In this document: positions 1 to 6,778 of the stretch, piece by piece | Layout: each line of letters begins with the position of its first letter | How positions within the stretch are numbered: the stretch's first letter is position 1 | From: Phytoactinopolyspora endophytica | GTDB taxonomy: Bacteria; Actinomycetota; Actinomycetes; Jiangellales; Jiangellaceae | Reading direction: 5' to 3' | NCBI RefSeq assembly: GCF_004138495.1 | Contig: NZ_ML142873.1 | Span: 1-6,778 of the forward strand | DNA: 6,778 nucleotides | Notes under the pieces: generated by a model | What the model was told of the DNA's origin: nothing | Databases searched by the model: none | Seen by the model: the letters and a program-made list of their open reading frames with translations, nothing else | Made by a program: the position numbers and the translations under genes

Positions 1-1
1 C

Positions 2-58
2 CTCGACTGCGCCTGCGGGCTCTACCTCAACGACCACACCGCCTGGCAGACCGACTAA
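2..58 (+). CDS. C-terminal end of an unidentified upstream gene (partial)
   Basis: The window opens inside a reading frame that gives 18 residues (LDCACGLYLNDHTAWQTD) and ends in TAA at 56-58. All 18 sense codons end in G or C, the pattern of the real genes here. The matching minus-strand frame is broken by stops, so the plus frame is the likely coding one. The Cys-x-Cys pair is the only feature to note. I do not recognise the family from this tail, and no function can be assigned. About 200 bases and a candidate promoter separate it from gatC, so it is probably a separate transcription unit, although read-through cannot be excluded. Confidence 0.5.
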   Translation, partial: LDCACGLYLNDHTAWQTD

Positions 59-138
59 CACCCGACGGACTTACGGCGCGGACCACTAAGGGTCCTCCGG
101 AGCCGGCCGCCACCGCGTCGTCGCACTGGTTGTAGCGC

Positions 139-174
139 ACAGCCGGTGAACAGCCGGTGGCGTTAGCGTAGGAT
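139..174 (+). promoter_or_regulatory. Candidate gatC promoter with overlapping direct repeats
   Basis: A TAGGAT hexamer at 169-174 fits the actinobacterial -10 consensus (TAnnnT). Sixteen bases upstream, TGAACA at 147-152 matches four of six positions of the -35 consensus TTGACA. Transcription would start near 181, leaving a leader of about 75 bases before gatC. Two copies of ACAGCCGGTG (139-148 and 150-159) lie 11 bp apart over the -35 element, which suggests a regulator site. The elements were found by eye, and the assignment is inference. Confidence 0.4.
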
Positions 175-238
175 CGGCAACGACCTTAAAGCCCGGGCGT
201 TTCACCTCATCCAGAGCGCCGGAGTCAGCCACGACGAC

Positions 239-245
239 GGAGGAG
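239..245 (+). promoter_or_regulatory. Ribosome binding site of gatC
   Basis: GGAGGAG is a strong Shine-Dalgarno match, ten bases before the ATG at 256. It supports that start codon, and the GatC homology begins within a few residues of it. Confidence 0.7.
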
Positions 246-255
246 TACCACGTTC

Positions 256-555
256 ATGCCCTCGATCAGTCGCGACGAGGTCGCCCACCTGGCGCGCCTT
301 GCCCGCCTCGAGCTCGAGCCTGCTGAGCTCGACCATCTGGCCGGCCAGCTCGACCAGATCATCGGTGCCGTGGCCCAGGTGTCCGAGGTTGCTGCCGACG
401 ACATCCCACCGACGTCGCACGCCCTGCCGATGACCAACGCATTCCGCGACGACGAGCCGCGTCCCGGTCTGACGCCGGATGCCGCATTGGCGGGCGCGCC
501 CGAGGCGGAGGACGGCCGTTTCCGGGTGCCGCAGATCTTGGGAGAAGAACAGTGA
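256..555 (+). CDS. gatC: Glu-tRNA(Gln)/Asp-tRNA(Asn) amidotransferase subunit C
   Basis: GatC is the small subunit of the GatCAB amidotransferase. It wraps around GatA, ties it to GatB and is needed for a stable complex in the cytoplasm. The 99-residue product has the usual family length. Its N-terminus shows the typical helix ([17 protein letters not shown], residues 4-20), followed by a second helix (about 23-43). The conserved Pro/Arg-Asp stretch ([16 protein letters not shown], 57-72) comes next, and the tail FRVPQIL (89-95) is the family's usual ending. The ATG at 256 follows a strong GGAGGAG site. The stop TGA shares four bases (GTGA) with the gatA start, a classic sign of translational coupling. 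The gene looks intact. The identification rests on motif recognition together with the gatA neighbour, and I am confident of it. Confidence 0.96.
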   Translation: MPSISRDEVAHLARLARLELEPAELDHLAGQLDQIIGAVAQVSEVAADDIPPTSHALPMTNAFRDDEPRPGLTPDAALAGAPEAEDGRFRVPQILGEEQ

Positions 556-2078
556 CAGAGCCGAGTCTCTTCAGGCGAACCGCCGCGGAGCTCGCCGACT
601 CGATCGCGTCGGGCGAGGTCAGCGCGGTCGAGGTAGCACAGGCCCACGTCGAGAGGATCGCCGCCGTCGACGACGCCGAGACCGGCGTGCACGCCTTCCT
701 CCATGTCGACGCCGAACGTGCGCTGGCCACGGCTGCGGAGGTCGACGCGAAGCGCGCCGCGGGGGAGCGGTTAGGCCCGCTCGCCGGCGTCCCGCTCGCG
801 CTGAAAGATGTCGTCACGACGGCGGACATGCCGACGACGGCCGGCTCGAAGATCCTCGAGGGATGGCAGCCACCGTACGACGCCACGATCACCCGCAAGA
901 TGCGCGAAGCGGGCATCGTCATCCTGGGCAAGACCAACATGGACGAGTTCGCCATGGGTTCCTCCACGGAGAACTCGGCGTTCGGGCCCACTCGCAACCC
1001 GTGGGATCTGAGCCGGATCCCGGGCGGTTCCGGGGGCGGATCGTCGGCGGCGCTGGCGTCCTTCGAGGCTCCGCTGGCGATCGGCACCGACACCGGCGGC
1101 TCGATCCGTCAGCCTGCCGCCGTGACCGGCACCGTGGGAATCAAGCCGACCTACGGCGGAGTCAGCCGGTACGGCCTGATCGCCTGCGCATCCAGTCTGG
1201 ACCAGGCCGGACCGTGTGCCCGTACGGTGCTGGACGCCGCGCTGCTTCACCAGGTCATCGCCGGGCACGACCCGCTCGACTCCACGAGCATCGACCAGCC
1301 CGTGCCGGACGTCGTCGCGGCGGCCATGCGCGGCGCCGACGGTGACCTGGCCGGCCTGCGGGTGGGCGTGGTGAAGGAGCTCGGTGGCGAGGGCTACCAG
1401 GCCGGTGTCGAGGCTCGCTTCACCGAAGCGGTCGAGGTGCTGGGCAAACTCGGGGCCGAGGTCGTCGAGGTCTCCTGCCCGCACTTCGTCTATGCCCTGC
1501 CTGCGTACTACCTGATCCTGCCCAGCGAGGTCTCGTCGAACCTGGCCAGGTTCGACGCCATGCGGTTTGGGCTGCGGATCGGGGATGACGGTGCACGCAG
1601 CGCCGAGGAGGTCATGAACCTGACCCGCGGCGCCGGGTTCGGCGCGGAGACGAAGCGCCGGATCATCCTCGGAACGTACGCGCTGTCCTCGGGTTACTAC
1701 GACGCCTACTACGGCCAGGCACAGAAGGTGCGCACCCTGGTCAGCCGGGACTTCGACGTCGCCTTCGAACAGGTGGACGTTTTGGTCTCGCCCACCGCGC
1801 CCACCACGGCGTTCCCCATCGGGGAGAAGGTGGACGATCCGCTGGCCATGTACAAGAACGACTTGTGCACCATTCCGAGTAACCTGGCCGGCAACGCGTC
1901 GGCGTCGTTCCCGTGTGGCTTGGCCGGTGAAGACGGCCTGCCGGTCGGGCTGCACGTGATGGCTCCTGTCCTCGCCGACGACCGGCTCTACCGGGTAGGC
2001 GCGGCGTTGGAGCAGGCACTGGTGTCGGAGTGGGGCGGACCGCTGCTGAACAAGGTGCCCGAGCCGGCAGGTTCGTGA
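552..2078 (+). CDS. gatA: Glu-tRNA(Gln)/Asp-tRNA(Asn) amidotransferase subunit A
   Basis: GatA is the glutaminase subunit of GatCAB. It is an amidase-signature enzyme that hydrolyses glutamine and passes ammonia to GatB, which amidates mischarged Glu-tRNA(Gln) or Asp-tRNA(Asn). The 508-residue product is near the usual 480-500. The Ser-cisSer-Lys triad can be placed by motif: Lys85 in PLALKDVV, Ser160 in [11 protein letters not shown] and the nucleophile Ser184 in [13 protein letters not shown]. The 24-residue gap between the serines matches the family. [22 protein letters not shown] follows in the expected order (quoted in part: [20 protein letters not shown]). The start is GTG at 552, overlapping the gatC stop, with GGGAG at 540-544 as ribosome site. 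A 91-bp gap with a possible second promoter separates it from the next gene. No sign of damage. Confidence 0.97.
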   Translation: MTEPSLFRRTAAELADSIASGEVSAVEVAQAHVERIAAVDDAETGVHAFLHVDAERALATAAEVDAKRAAGERLGPLAGVPLALKDVVTTADMPTTAGSKILEGWQPPYDATITRKMREAGIVILGKTNMDEFAMGSSTENSAFGPTRNPWDLSRIPGGSGGGSSAALASFEAPLAIGTDTGGSIRQPAAVTGTVGIKPTYGGVSRYGLIACASSLDQAGPCARTVLDAALLHQVIAGHDPLDSTSIDQPVPDVVAAAMRGADGDLAGLRVGVVKELGGEGYQAGVEARFTEAVEVLGKLGAEVVEVSCPHFVYALPAYYLILPSEVSSNLARFDAMRFGLRIGDDGARSAEEVMNLTRGAGFGAETKRRIILGTYALSSGYYDAYYGQAQKVRTLVSRDFDVAFEQVDVLVSPTAPTTAFPIGEKVDDPLAMYKNDLCTIPSNLAGNASASFPCGLAGEDGLPVGLHVMAPVLADDRLYRVGAALEQALVSEWGGPLLNKVPEPAGS

Positions 2079-2120
2079 CCCGTTGAGGCCGGTTCGCATG
2101 GGAAGATCGATGGTGGACCG

Positions 2121-2150
2121 TTGATACTGGAAAATGCGCGCACATACAGG
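2121..2150 (+). promoter_or_regulatory. Weak candidate promoter before the small gene and gatB
   Basis: The 91-bp gap after gatA contains TTGATA at 2121-2126, a good -35 match. The best -10 at a fitting distance is TACAGG at 2145-2150 (18-base spacer), which is poor. An 8-bp palindrome TGCGCGCA (2135-2142) lies between them. If real, it would let the small gene and gatB be made partly independently of gatCA. This is inference by eye only. Confidence 0.25.
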
Positions 2151-2155
2151 CATCT

Positions 2156-2163
2156 GAGGTGAG
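2156..2163 (+). promoter_or_regulatory. Ribosome binding site of the small gene
   Basis: GAGGTGAG lies six bases before the ATG at 2170 and matches the Shine-Dalgarno consensus well. It is the best direct evidence that the 72-residue frame is translated from this start. Confidence 0.6.
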
Positions 2164-2169
2164 CCTTTA

Positions 2170-2388
2170 ATGAACATCAAGCACATCATCAGAGTGGTCG
2201 GCGGCGTCTTCGCGGCCGGCTCGGCGATCAAGACGTTTTCGAAGGCCAAGAACGAGGGTGACAAGCTGAAGATGATCGACGCCGGGCTGAGCGTCGCATC
2301 GGTGGCCGTCACCATCGCCATCACCGTGCGAGAGATCCGTGAGGGCGACGACGGCTCGCGGATCGTCGAGCTCGAGGACGAGGCCTGA
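2170..2388 (+). CDS. Small hypothetical protein with two hydrophobic segments, between gatA and gatB
   Basis: I do not recognise a characterised family. The 72-residue product has a hydrophobic, glycine-rich segment at about residues 6-20 ([15 protein letters not shown]). A lysine-rich loop follows (K21, K25, K27, K32, K34), then a second hydrophobic segment at about 38-53 ([16 protein letters not shown]), and an acidic tail (about 54-72, ending VELEDEA). This could be a short membrane hairpin or a helical hairpin packing on a membrane or partner. No signal peptidase site or cysteine is seen. A good ribosome site precedes the ATG, codon use matches the neighbours, and the stop overlaps the gatB ATG by one base (TGATG). 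This argues for a real, co-translated gene. A link to tRNA amidation is only suggested by position. I recall, without being able to check, that other actinobacteria also have a small gene here. Confidence 0.8.
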   Translation: MNIKHIIRVVGGVFAAGSAIKTFSKAKNEGDKLKMIDAGLSVASVAVTIAITVREIREGDDGSRIVELEDEA

Positions 2389-3902
2389 TGCCCACTGCAG
2401 TCGCGCTTCCGAGCTTCTCCGATGTGATCGCCCGGTTCGACCCGGTGATGGGCATGGAGGTCCACGTCGAGCTGGGCACCATCACCAAGATGTTCTGCGG
2501 ATGCTCGACCGAGTTCGGCGGTGAGCCGAACTCGCAGGTCTGTCCGACCTGCCTGGGCCTGCCCGGCGCGCTGCCGGCGGTGAACCAGACCGCCGTGGAG
2601 TCGGCGATCCGCATCGGTCTGGCGCTCAACTGCCAGATCGCCGAGCATTGCCGGTTCGCCCGGAAGAACTATTTCTATCCGGACATGCCGAAGAACTTCC
2701 AGATCTCCCAGTACGACGAGCCGATCGCGTACGACGGGTGGACTGAGGTCACCGTCGACACCGAGGACGGCCCGCGGACCGTCCACATCGGTATTGAGCG
2801 TGCGCACATGGAAGAGGACACCGGCAAGTCGCTACACGTCGGCGGGGCCACGGGCCGGATCCACGGCGCCAGCCACTCGCTGCTGGACTACAACCGCGCG
2901 GGCATCCCGCTGATCGAGATCGTCACCAAGCCCATCGAGGTAGAACCGGAGATCGCTCCGGCGGTCGCGCGTGCGTACGTTTCCGGGCTGCGCGACCTGA
3001 TCCGTGCCCTCGGTGTCTCCGACGCCCGGATGGAGCTGGGTCAGATGCGCTGCGACGCGAACGTCTCGTTGAAGCCATCCGGCACCACGACGCTCGGCAC
3101 CCGCACCGAGACCAAGAACGTGAACTCGCTGCGTTCGGTGGAACGCGCCGTGACCTTTGAGATCCGTCGCCAGGCCTCGGTGCTCGACGCCGGTGAGACG
3201 GTGATTCAGGAGACTCGTCATTGGCACGAGGACACCGGGGAGACGACCTCGGGGCGGGTCAAGGAGGAGGCCGAGGACTACCGGTACTTCCCTGAGCCCG
3301 ACCTCGTTCCGGTCGCTCCATCCCGGGACTGGGTGGACCAGCTGCGCACCACACTGCCCGAACCTCCCGCCGCCCGTCGTGCCCGCCTCCAGCAGGAGTG
3401 GAACTTCACCGACCTGGAGATGCGCGACGTCGTCAACGCCGGCGCCGCGGAGCTGATCGAGGAGACCATCGTCGCCGGTTCGGACGCCGCGGGCGCGAAG
3501 AAGTGGTGGCTCGGTGAGATCTCTCGCACCGCCAATGAGCGCGGCGCCCCCTTGGACGCTGCCGGCATCACCCCGGTGGACGTCGCCCGTGTCGAGACCC
3601 TCATCAAAGAAGGCGCTCTCAACGACAAGCTCGCCCGCCAAGTGGTGGAGGGCGTCCTTGCTGGAGAGGGCTCTCCCGACCAGGTGGTCGAGGCCCGCGG
3701 CCTGGCCATCGTCTCGGACGAGTCCGCTCTGGGCACTGCCGTCGACGAAGCGATCGCCGGCCAGCCCGACGTCGCCGAGAAGATCCGCGGCGGCAACATG
3801 GGCGCCGTCGGCGCGCTGATCGGCGCCGTGATGAAGGCGACCCGGGGCCAGGCCGACGCCAAACGCGTCCGCGAGCTCATCCTGGAGCGCCTCAACTCCT
3901 AG
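2388..3902 (+). CDS. gatB: Glu-tRNA(Gln)/Asp-tRNA(Asn) amidotransferase subunit B
   Basis: GatB binds the mischarged tRNA, activates the Glu or Asp carboxyl with ATP and amidates it with ammonia from GatA. The 504-residue product has the normal length. The N-terminal kinase-like part shows [10 protein letters not shown] (21-30), the zinc-type cysteine cluster (C37, C39, C52, C55), [18 protein letters not shown] (95-112), HMEEDTGK (140-147), the family signature [12 protein letters not shown] (166-177), MRCDANVSL (220-228) and ETKNVNS (241-247). [11 protein letters not shown] (296-306) precedes a helical region and the tRNA-binding YqeY-like tail (about 355-502), with [12 protein letters not shown] near its end. 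The ATG overlaps the stop of the small gene by one base, with GAGGA at 2374-2378 as ribosome site, so translation is probably coupled. The gene is intact and converges on the lacI-type remnant. Confidence 0.97.
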   Translation: MPTAVALPSFSDVIARFDPVMGMEVHVELGTITKMFCGCSTEFGGEPNSQVCPTCLGLPGALPAVNQTAVESAIRIGLALNCQIAEHCRFARKNYFYPDMPKNFQISQYDEPIAYDGWTEVTVDTEDGPRTVHIGIERAHMEEDTGKSLHVGGATGRIHGASHSLLDYNRAGIPLIEIVTKPIEVEPEIAPAVARAYVSGLRDLIRALGVSDARMELGQMRCDANVSLKPSGTTTLGTRTETKNVNSLRSVERAVTFEIRRQASVLDAGETVIQETRHWHEDTGETTSGRVKEEAEDYRYFPEPDLVPVAPSRDWVDQLRTTLPEPPAARRARLQQEWNFTDLEMRDVVNAGAAELIEETIVAGSDAAGAKKWWLGEISRTANERGAPLDAAGITPVDVARVETLIKEGALNDKLARQVVEGVLAGEGSPDQVVEARGLAIVSDESALGTAVDEAIAGQPDVAEKIRGGNMGAVGALIGAVMKATRGQADAKRVRELILERLNS

Positions 3903-4627
3903 CCAGGGCTGTGCTCTCGCGGGGGATGAGGGTGGTGGCGAGTTCGAGCCGCGGGCTCTCGATCTCCTCGCCACCGGCTAGCCGGAGAACGGTGCGGGCG
4001 GCCAGCGCCCCATGTCGCTGGCGGCGGCGATGGCCGTCGGTGGATCGTGGAGTGCCAGAAACGCATTGGCGCCTGCGAATCCGGACTCGTGGTAGAAGTC
4101 GCCCTCGTAGACCAGCTCGTCCTCGAAGGCGAGGCCGCCCGCCTCGATCCCGGCCCGGTAGCCGTCGAGGCGGGCGCGGCTGCCGATCAGGGTCCGCGGC
4201 CCGGCGATGACCCCGATACGCCGGTGCCCGAGCGAGATCAGATGGTCCATCGCGGCCAGGCCGCCGGCCCAGTTGGTGGTGCCGATCGTTGGTGCCGTGG
4301 GTGTCGGGCCTCCGGCGGGATCGACGACGACCATCGCCACGTTGAGGCGGTGCAGTTCCTCGTACATCGGGGAGTCGAGGGCAGAGGCGACCAGGATGAC
4401 GCCGTCAGAGGCTCGAGGTCGTTGAAGACCAGGTCGATCAGGCGCGCGCTGGTGTCGCTGCGAGCGGAGCGGCCCCGATAGCCATACCGACGCAACAGCT
4501 CCTCCACCCGGTGCCTCGTGGCCGGTGCGACGTCCGACCGGCCGTTGACCACCCGGGAAACGGTCGGCACCGATACCCTTGCCTCCTGCGCGATCACGCT
4601 GATGGTGACCCTGTTGTCGTCGGTCAC
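3892..4627 (-). pseudogene. LacI-family transcriptional regulator, broken by two deletions and frame changes
   Basis: An intact LacI-type protein (about 335-345 residues) would bind DNA and repress the sugar operon until an inducer is bound. Three pieces lie in three frames. Piece one (4627-4412) has the helix-turn-helix (VSVPTVSRVVNGRSDVAP, 18-35), the hinge region and the first core strand LIDLVFNDLE. Piece two (4412-4011) runs from ASDGVILV through VVVDPAG, TNWAGGLAAMDHL, GHRRIGVIAGP and FYHESGFAGA to PPTAIAAASD-MG. Piece three (4008-3892) is the C-terminus, ALAARTVLRLAGGEEIESPRLE (quoted in part: ALAARTVLRLAGGEE) to a TGA at 3894-3892. By family layout, about 40-46 codons are missing at the first join and about 50 at the second, so much of the effector-binding core is gone. 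The GTG start overlaps the permease stop by four bases (GTGA). As read, the frame opened at 4627 runs into unrelated residues and stops at 4238. It is a pseudogene unless the deletions are sequencing or assembly errors. Confidence 0.85.
3934..3975. repeat. Nested inverted repeat in the gatB / regulator convergent region
   Basis: GGTGGCGAG (3934-3942) is a perfect 9-bp inverted repeat of CTCGCCACC (3967-3975). Inside the loop, GAGCC-GCG-GGCTC forms a second stem with a three-base loop. The pair could fold on either strand 32-73 bases past the gatB stop. There is no T-run after it, so it is not a standard intrinsic terminator, although GC-rich actinobacteria often use such U-less hairpins. It lies inside the coding remnant of the regulator, so it may be chance. 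Confidence 0.35.
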
Positions 4628-5460
4628 CTTCCACCGGCACCCGCGAGCCCGGCGATCAGCCAACGACGGGCGAAGAGGTACAGCAGGAACACCGGGATGG
4701 CGGAGATGAGCACAGCCATCATCAGACCGGGAATGTCCACCGCGAACTCCTGCTGGAACTGCCGTAGGCCGAGCGTGACCACGGTGTTCTCCTCGCTGCG
4801 GATGAAAATCAGCGGGAAGATGAAGCTGTTCCACGCGTTCAGGCCGACGAAGATGCACACCGCCGAGATGCTCCCGCGGGCGATCGGGATCACGGCGTTG
4901 ACCAGCATCCGGAAAGACCCCGCGCCGTCGAGCGTCATGGCTTCGTAGACGTCGCGCGGCACGTCCCGTAACGCACCGGACAGAATCAGGATGACCAGGG
5001 GCAACGTGAACGCGACCGTGGGGAGGATGACAGCGATGAGTGTGTCGTACAGGCCCATCTCGGTGATGATCAGGTAAAGCGGGATGATCACGGCCTGGGC
5101 GGGGATCGCCAGCCCGAGCAGGAACATCCGGAACGAGGCGCTCGCCAGCCAGCTCCGGGAGCGGACGATGGCGTAGGCAGCGGGCAGCGCGAGGACCAGC
5201 GACAGCGCGATGCTGGCCACCGTGATGATCGCCGTGTTCCAGTAGTAGCCCAGAAAACCGCGGTCGATGATCTCGGTGACGTTGTCGAAGGTCCACACGG
5301 TCGGAATCGCCAGCGGGCCGGCGTCGCGGAACGCGCGCTCCGTGGTCAGACCCCAGACGATCATGCTGATGATCGGGACACCGATGATGATCAGCCAGAT
5401 CGTGGAGAGCCCGCCCGCGATCCAGTTCGGCCGGGCGGTGGGCGATGAATGCTGAGCCAT
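4624..5460 (-). CDS. Carbohydrate ABC transporter permease, MalG type (CUT1)
   Basis: This is one of the two inner-membrane subunits of a binding-protein-dependent sugar importer. The 278-residue length fits MalG-type permeases. Six hydrophobic segments can be seen at about 14-38, 74-98, 110-132, 138-162, 196-220 and 246-268. The EAA loop that docks the ATPase is at 173-192 (EAMTLDGAGSF...VIP), with the conserved Gly at 179. A periplasmic-side stretch (about 40-70, ending in the FDNVTEII region) is typical of the family. The ATG at 5460 follows GGAAGG, with nine bases between, and lies three bases after the stop of the partner permease. Its own stop overlaps the GTG of the regulator. The sugar cannot be read from the sequence. 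Confidence 0.93.
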   Translation of the reverse strand: MAQHSSPTARPNWIAGGLSTIWLIIIGVPIISMIVWGLTTERAFRDAGPLAIPTVWTFDNVTEIIDRGFLGYYWNTAIITVASIALSLVLALPAAYAIVRSRSWLASASFRMFLLGLAIPAQAVIIPLYLIITEMGLYDTLIAVILPTVAFTLPLVILILSGALRDVPRDVYEAMTLDGAGSFRMLVNAVIPIARGSISAVCIFVGLNAWNSFIFPLIFIRSEENTVVTLGLRQFQQEFAVDIPGLMMAVLISAIPVFLLYLFARRWLIAGLAGAGGR

Positions 5461-5463
5461 CGG

Positions 5464-6423
5464 CTACATCCCTTCCAGCGTGGAACGCATCTTCGCGAAC
5501 CCGGAGAACTTGACGATGATGAGCGAGATCGTCGTGGCGACGACCACCAGCACAGTCGCGATGGCCGCGGCGTAGCCCATCTCGAACGACTCGAACCCGG
5601 CGCTGTACATGAGGTATGGCAGGATCCGGGTGGCGCCGCCAGGTCCGCCGCCGGTGAGCAGCAGCACGGTCTCGAAGGTGATCAGCGAACCCACGATCAT
5701 GATGACTGATGATGTGACGACGGTGTAGCGCAGCTGCGGCAGGGTGATCTGCCAGAACATGTTCCATCTGTTCGCGCCGTCGATCGTGGCCGCGTCGTAC
5801 AGGACCGTGGGGACGTTGCGTGCCGCCGCCTGGTACAGCAGGCTGTGGAAGGGGATCCACTGCCAGCCGCTCACGAAGACGATCACGATGAACGCCCCGT
5901 GCGACGTGCCCAGGATGTTTCCGTCCGGGAACCCGAGGGGCGGGCCCAGATCGCTGGCCATCCCGTAGTTCGGGTCGAGGAATCGGTGGAAGAGCACGGC
6001 GATCGCGGCGGACGACAGCAGGAGGGGAAGGAAGAAGATCGACGACAGGAACGCCCTGTTGCGCTGCGTACCCGCGGCCCATACTCCGATGCCTATGGCC
6101 ATCGGGGTCTGGGTCACCCAGGTCAGGACCGTCAGCTGGAGTGTGATCCGGGTGGAGTCCCAGACTCGGCCGTCGTTCCACAGCCGTTCCCAGTTGTCCA
6201 GTCCGCTCCATTCCACGTCGCCGAAACCGGGCCAGGACGAGAACGACAGCACCACCACGAGGATGAGCGGCACTACGGCGAAGGCGAGGAAGAAGAGGAG
6301 AGCCGGGATGAGGTACCACGCGTTCGGGCGGGGTGCGTGGTCGGTTCCGGTCCGTCGAGGCGCCCGCTTCCGGCTGGCTGCGCGCCTGGCCGGAAGCGAG
6401 GTCTCCTGGTCAGGAAGCTGCAT
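5464..6423 (-). CDS. Carbohydrate ABC transporter permease, MalF type (CUT1)
   Basis: This is the partner membrane subunit of the sugar importer, 319 residues long. An Arg-rich cytoplasmic N-terminus (about 1-34) precedes six hydrophobic segments at about 36-60, 93-117, 127-147, 176-195, 234-256 and 283-305. The EAA loop is at 210-229 (DAATIDGANRW...ITLP), with the conserved DGA. The GGGPGGAT turn (258-265) and the PYLMYSAGFE stretch near the end are typical of CUT1 MalF-like permeases. The ATG at 6423 lies inside the last codons of the binding-protein gene (14-bp overlap). Its ribosome site is weak (only GAAG next to the ATG), so coupling to upstream translation is likely and a slightly different start cannot be excluded. 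The substrate is unknown, and no ATPase gene is seen in the window. Confidence 0.92.
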   Translation of the reverse strand: MQLPDQETSLPARRAASRKRAPRRTGTDHAPRPNAWYLIPALLFFLAFAVVPLILVVVLSFSSWPGFGDVEWSGLDNWERLWNDGRVWDSTRITLQLTVLTWVTQTPMAIGIGVWAAGTQRNRAFLSSIFFLPLLLSSAAIAVLFHRFLDPNYGMASDLGPPLGFPDGNILGTSHGAFIVIVFVSGWQWIPFHSLLYQAAARNVPTVLYDAATIDGANRWNMFWQITLPQLRYTVVTSSVIMIVGSLITFETVLLLTGGGPGGATRILPYLMYSAGFESFEMGYAAAIATVLVVVATTISLIIVKFSGFAKMRSTLEGM

Positions 6424-6778
6424 CTTCGTTTGCCTGCATGAAGCCTTCGGCGTCGATGTTACCGAGGAAGACGTTCTCGATGGCCTCGAGCATCGGCTCG
6501 GCCTGGGGGCGCTCGATCGCCTGGTCCCAAGAGAGCTGGAAGCTTGGAGCGTTGGCGGCCATGTTGTAGACGGACGTGAAGTATTCCTCGTGTTCGTGGC
6601 CCTCGATCAGCGGCTCGATGTCGGCGACGGCGGGGATATCCCCGATGTCGAGCAGAGCCTGCACATACTCGTCGGAGCCCATCTCCTGCTTGAGGTAGTT
6701 GATCGCGACCTCCTTGAGTGGAGAGTCGGCGTGAACGGAGAAGAAGTTCGTCGGGTTCCCGACGACGTTCTCCGGGTC
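6410..6778 (-). CDS. Sugar ABC transporter solute-binding protein, C-terminal part
   Basis: The window ends inside this gene, so only the last 122 residues and the stop are present. The first Met in view (6682) is internal, because the frame stays open to the window edge, with residues such as GNPTNFFSV and LKEVAINYLKQE before it. This fits the C-terminal lobe of extracellular solute-binding proteins of family 1: a helix with the K-x-x-A-x-x-Y-L pattern, an IPAV turn, an FQLSWDQAI stretch and the ending AIENVFLGNIDAEGFMQANE (quoted in part: VFLGNIDAEGFM), which resembles the usual last helices. The protein would be a lipoprotein on the outer face of the membrane, but its signal peptide lies outside the window. 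It overlaps the MalF-type permease gene by 14 bp. Assignment rests on the tail motifs plus the two following permeases. Confidence 0.85.
   Translation of the reverse strand, partial: DPENVVGNPTNFFSVHADSPLKEVAINYLKQEMGSDEYVQALLDIGDIPAVADIEPLIEGHEHEEYFTSVYNMAANAPSFQLSWDQAIERPQAEPMLEAIENVFLGNIDAEGFMQANEDAAS

Noticed and set aside
187..202. Hairpin-like AAAGCCCGGGCGTTT in the gatC leader
   Set aside because: The arms leave no room for a proper loop and one base is mismatched. I see no T-box, riboswitch or leader-peptide pattern in the leader.
771..2807. Very long open frame (678 codons) on the minus strand, antisense to gatA, the small gene and gatB
   Set aside because: It crosses three well-supported genes, shows no recognisable domain, and has the Arg/His/Gly-rich make-up of an antisense shadow in GC-rich DNA.
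4404..4417. Programmed frameshift as an explanation for the regulator break
   Set aside because: No slippery heptamer is seen, and about 40 codons of conserved core are missing at this point, which a frameshift cannot explain.
4238..6319. Long minus-strand open frame (693 codons) running through both permeases into the regulator
   Set aside because: Only its part downstream of 4627 (the DNA-binding end of the regulator) is real. The rest is an out-of-frame reading of the permeases, which have clear domains in their own frames.
1..6778. tRNA or rRNA genes, CRISPR arrays, insertion sequences or phage genes
   Set aside because: I saw no cloverleaf pattern, spaced repeat array, transposase motif or integrase motif on either strand.

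Overview
The window is GC-rich and its genes use almost only G or C in the third codon position. It looks like the chromosome of a high-GC actinobacterium (Actinomycetota). Other signs are GTG starts, a gatC-gatA-(small gene)-gatB layout, and a carbohydrate ABC operon without its own ATPase in view. The order or genus cannot be settled from this stretch.

Positions 1-58 hold the last codons of an unidentified upstream gene. The next ~200 bases are non-coding and carry a candidate promoter with a 10-bp direct repeat across its -35 region. This leads into gatC (256-555) and gatA (552-2078), which overlap by four bases. A 91-bp gap follows, then a small gene for a 72-residue, two-hydrophobic-segment protein (2170-2388), whose stop overlaps the gatB start (2388-3902) by one base. 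GatC, GatA and GatB form the Glu-tRNA(Gln)/Asp-tRNA(Asn) amidotransferase. All three look intact, and the GatA Lys-Ser-Ser triad and the GatB cysteine cluster are visible. The role of the small protein is unknown.

The right half, on the minus strand, is the distal part of a CUT1-type sugar ABC operon. In transcription order it holds the C-terminal 122 residues of a solute-binding protein (6778-6410), a MalF-type permease (6423-5464), a MalG-type permease (5460-4624) and a LacI-family regulator (4627-3892). These genes overlap or nearly touch, so they are probably co-transcribed. No ATP-binding subunit is seen here. The operon converges on gatB tail to tail, and the reconstructed regulator ends 11 bp inside gatB.

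The clearest anomaly is the LacI gene. Its DNA-binding domain, a central core block and its C-terminus are all recognisable but lie in three reading frames. About 40-46 codons are missing at the first junction and about 50 at the second, judged from the family layout. It is either a decaying pseudogene or a sequencing/assembly error. I found no clear novel multi-gene system. The small gatA-gatB gene and the broken regulator most deserve a second look.
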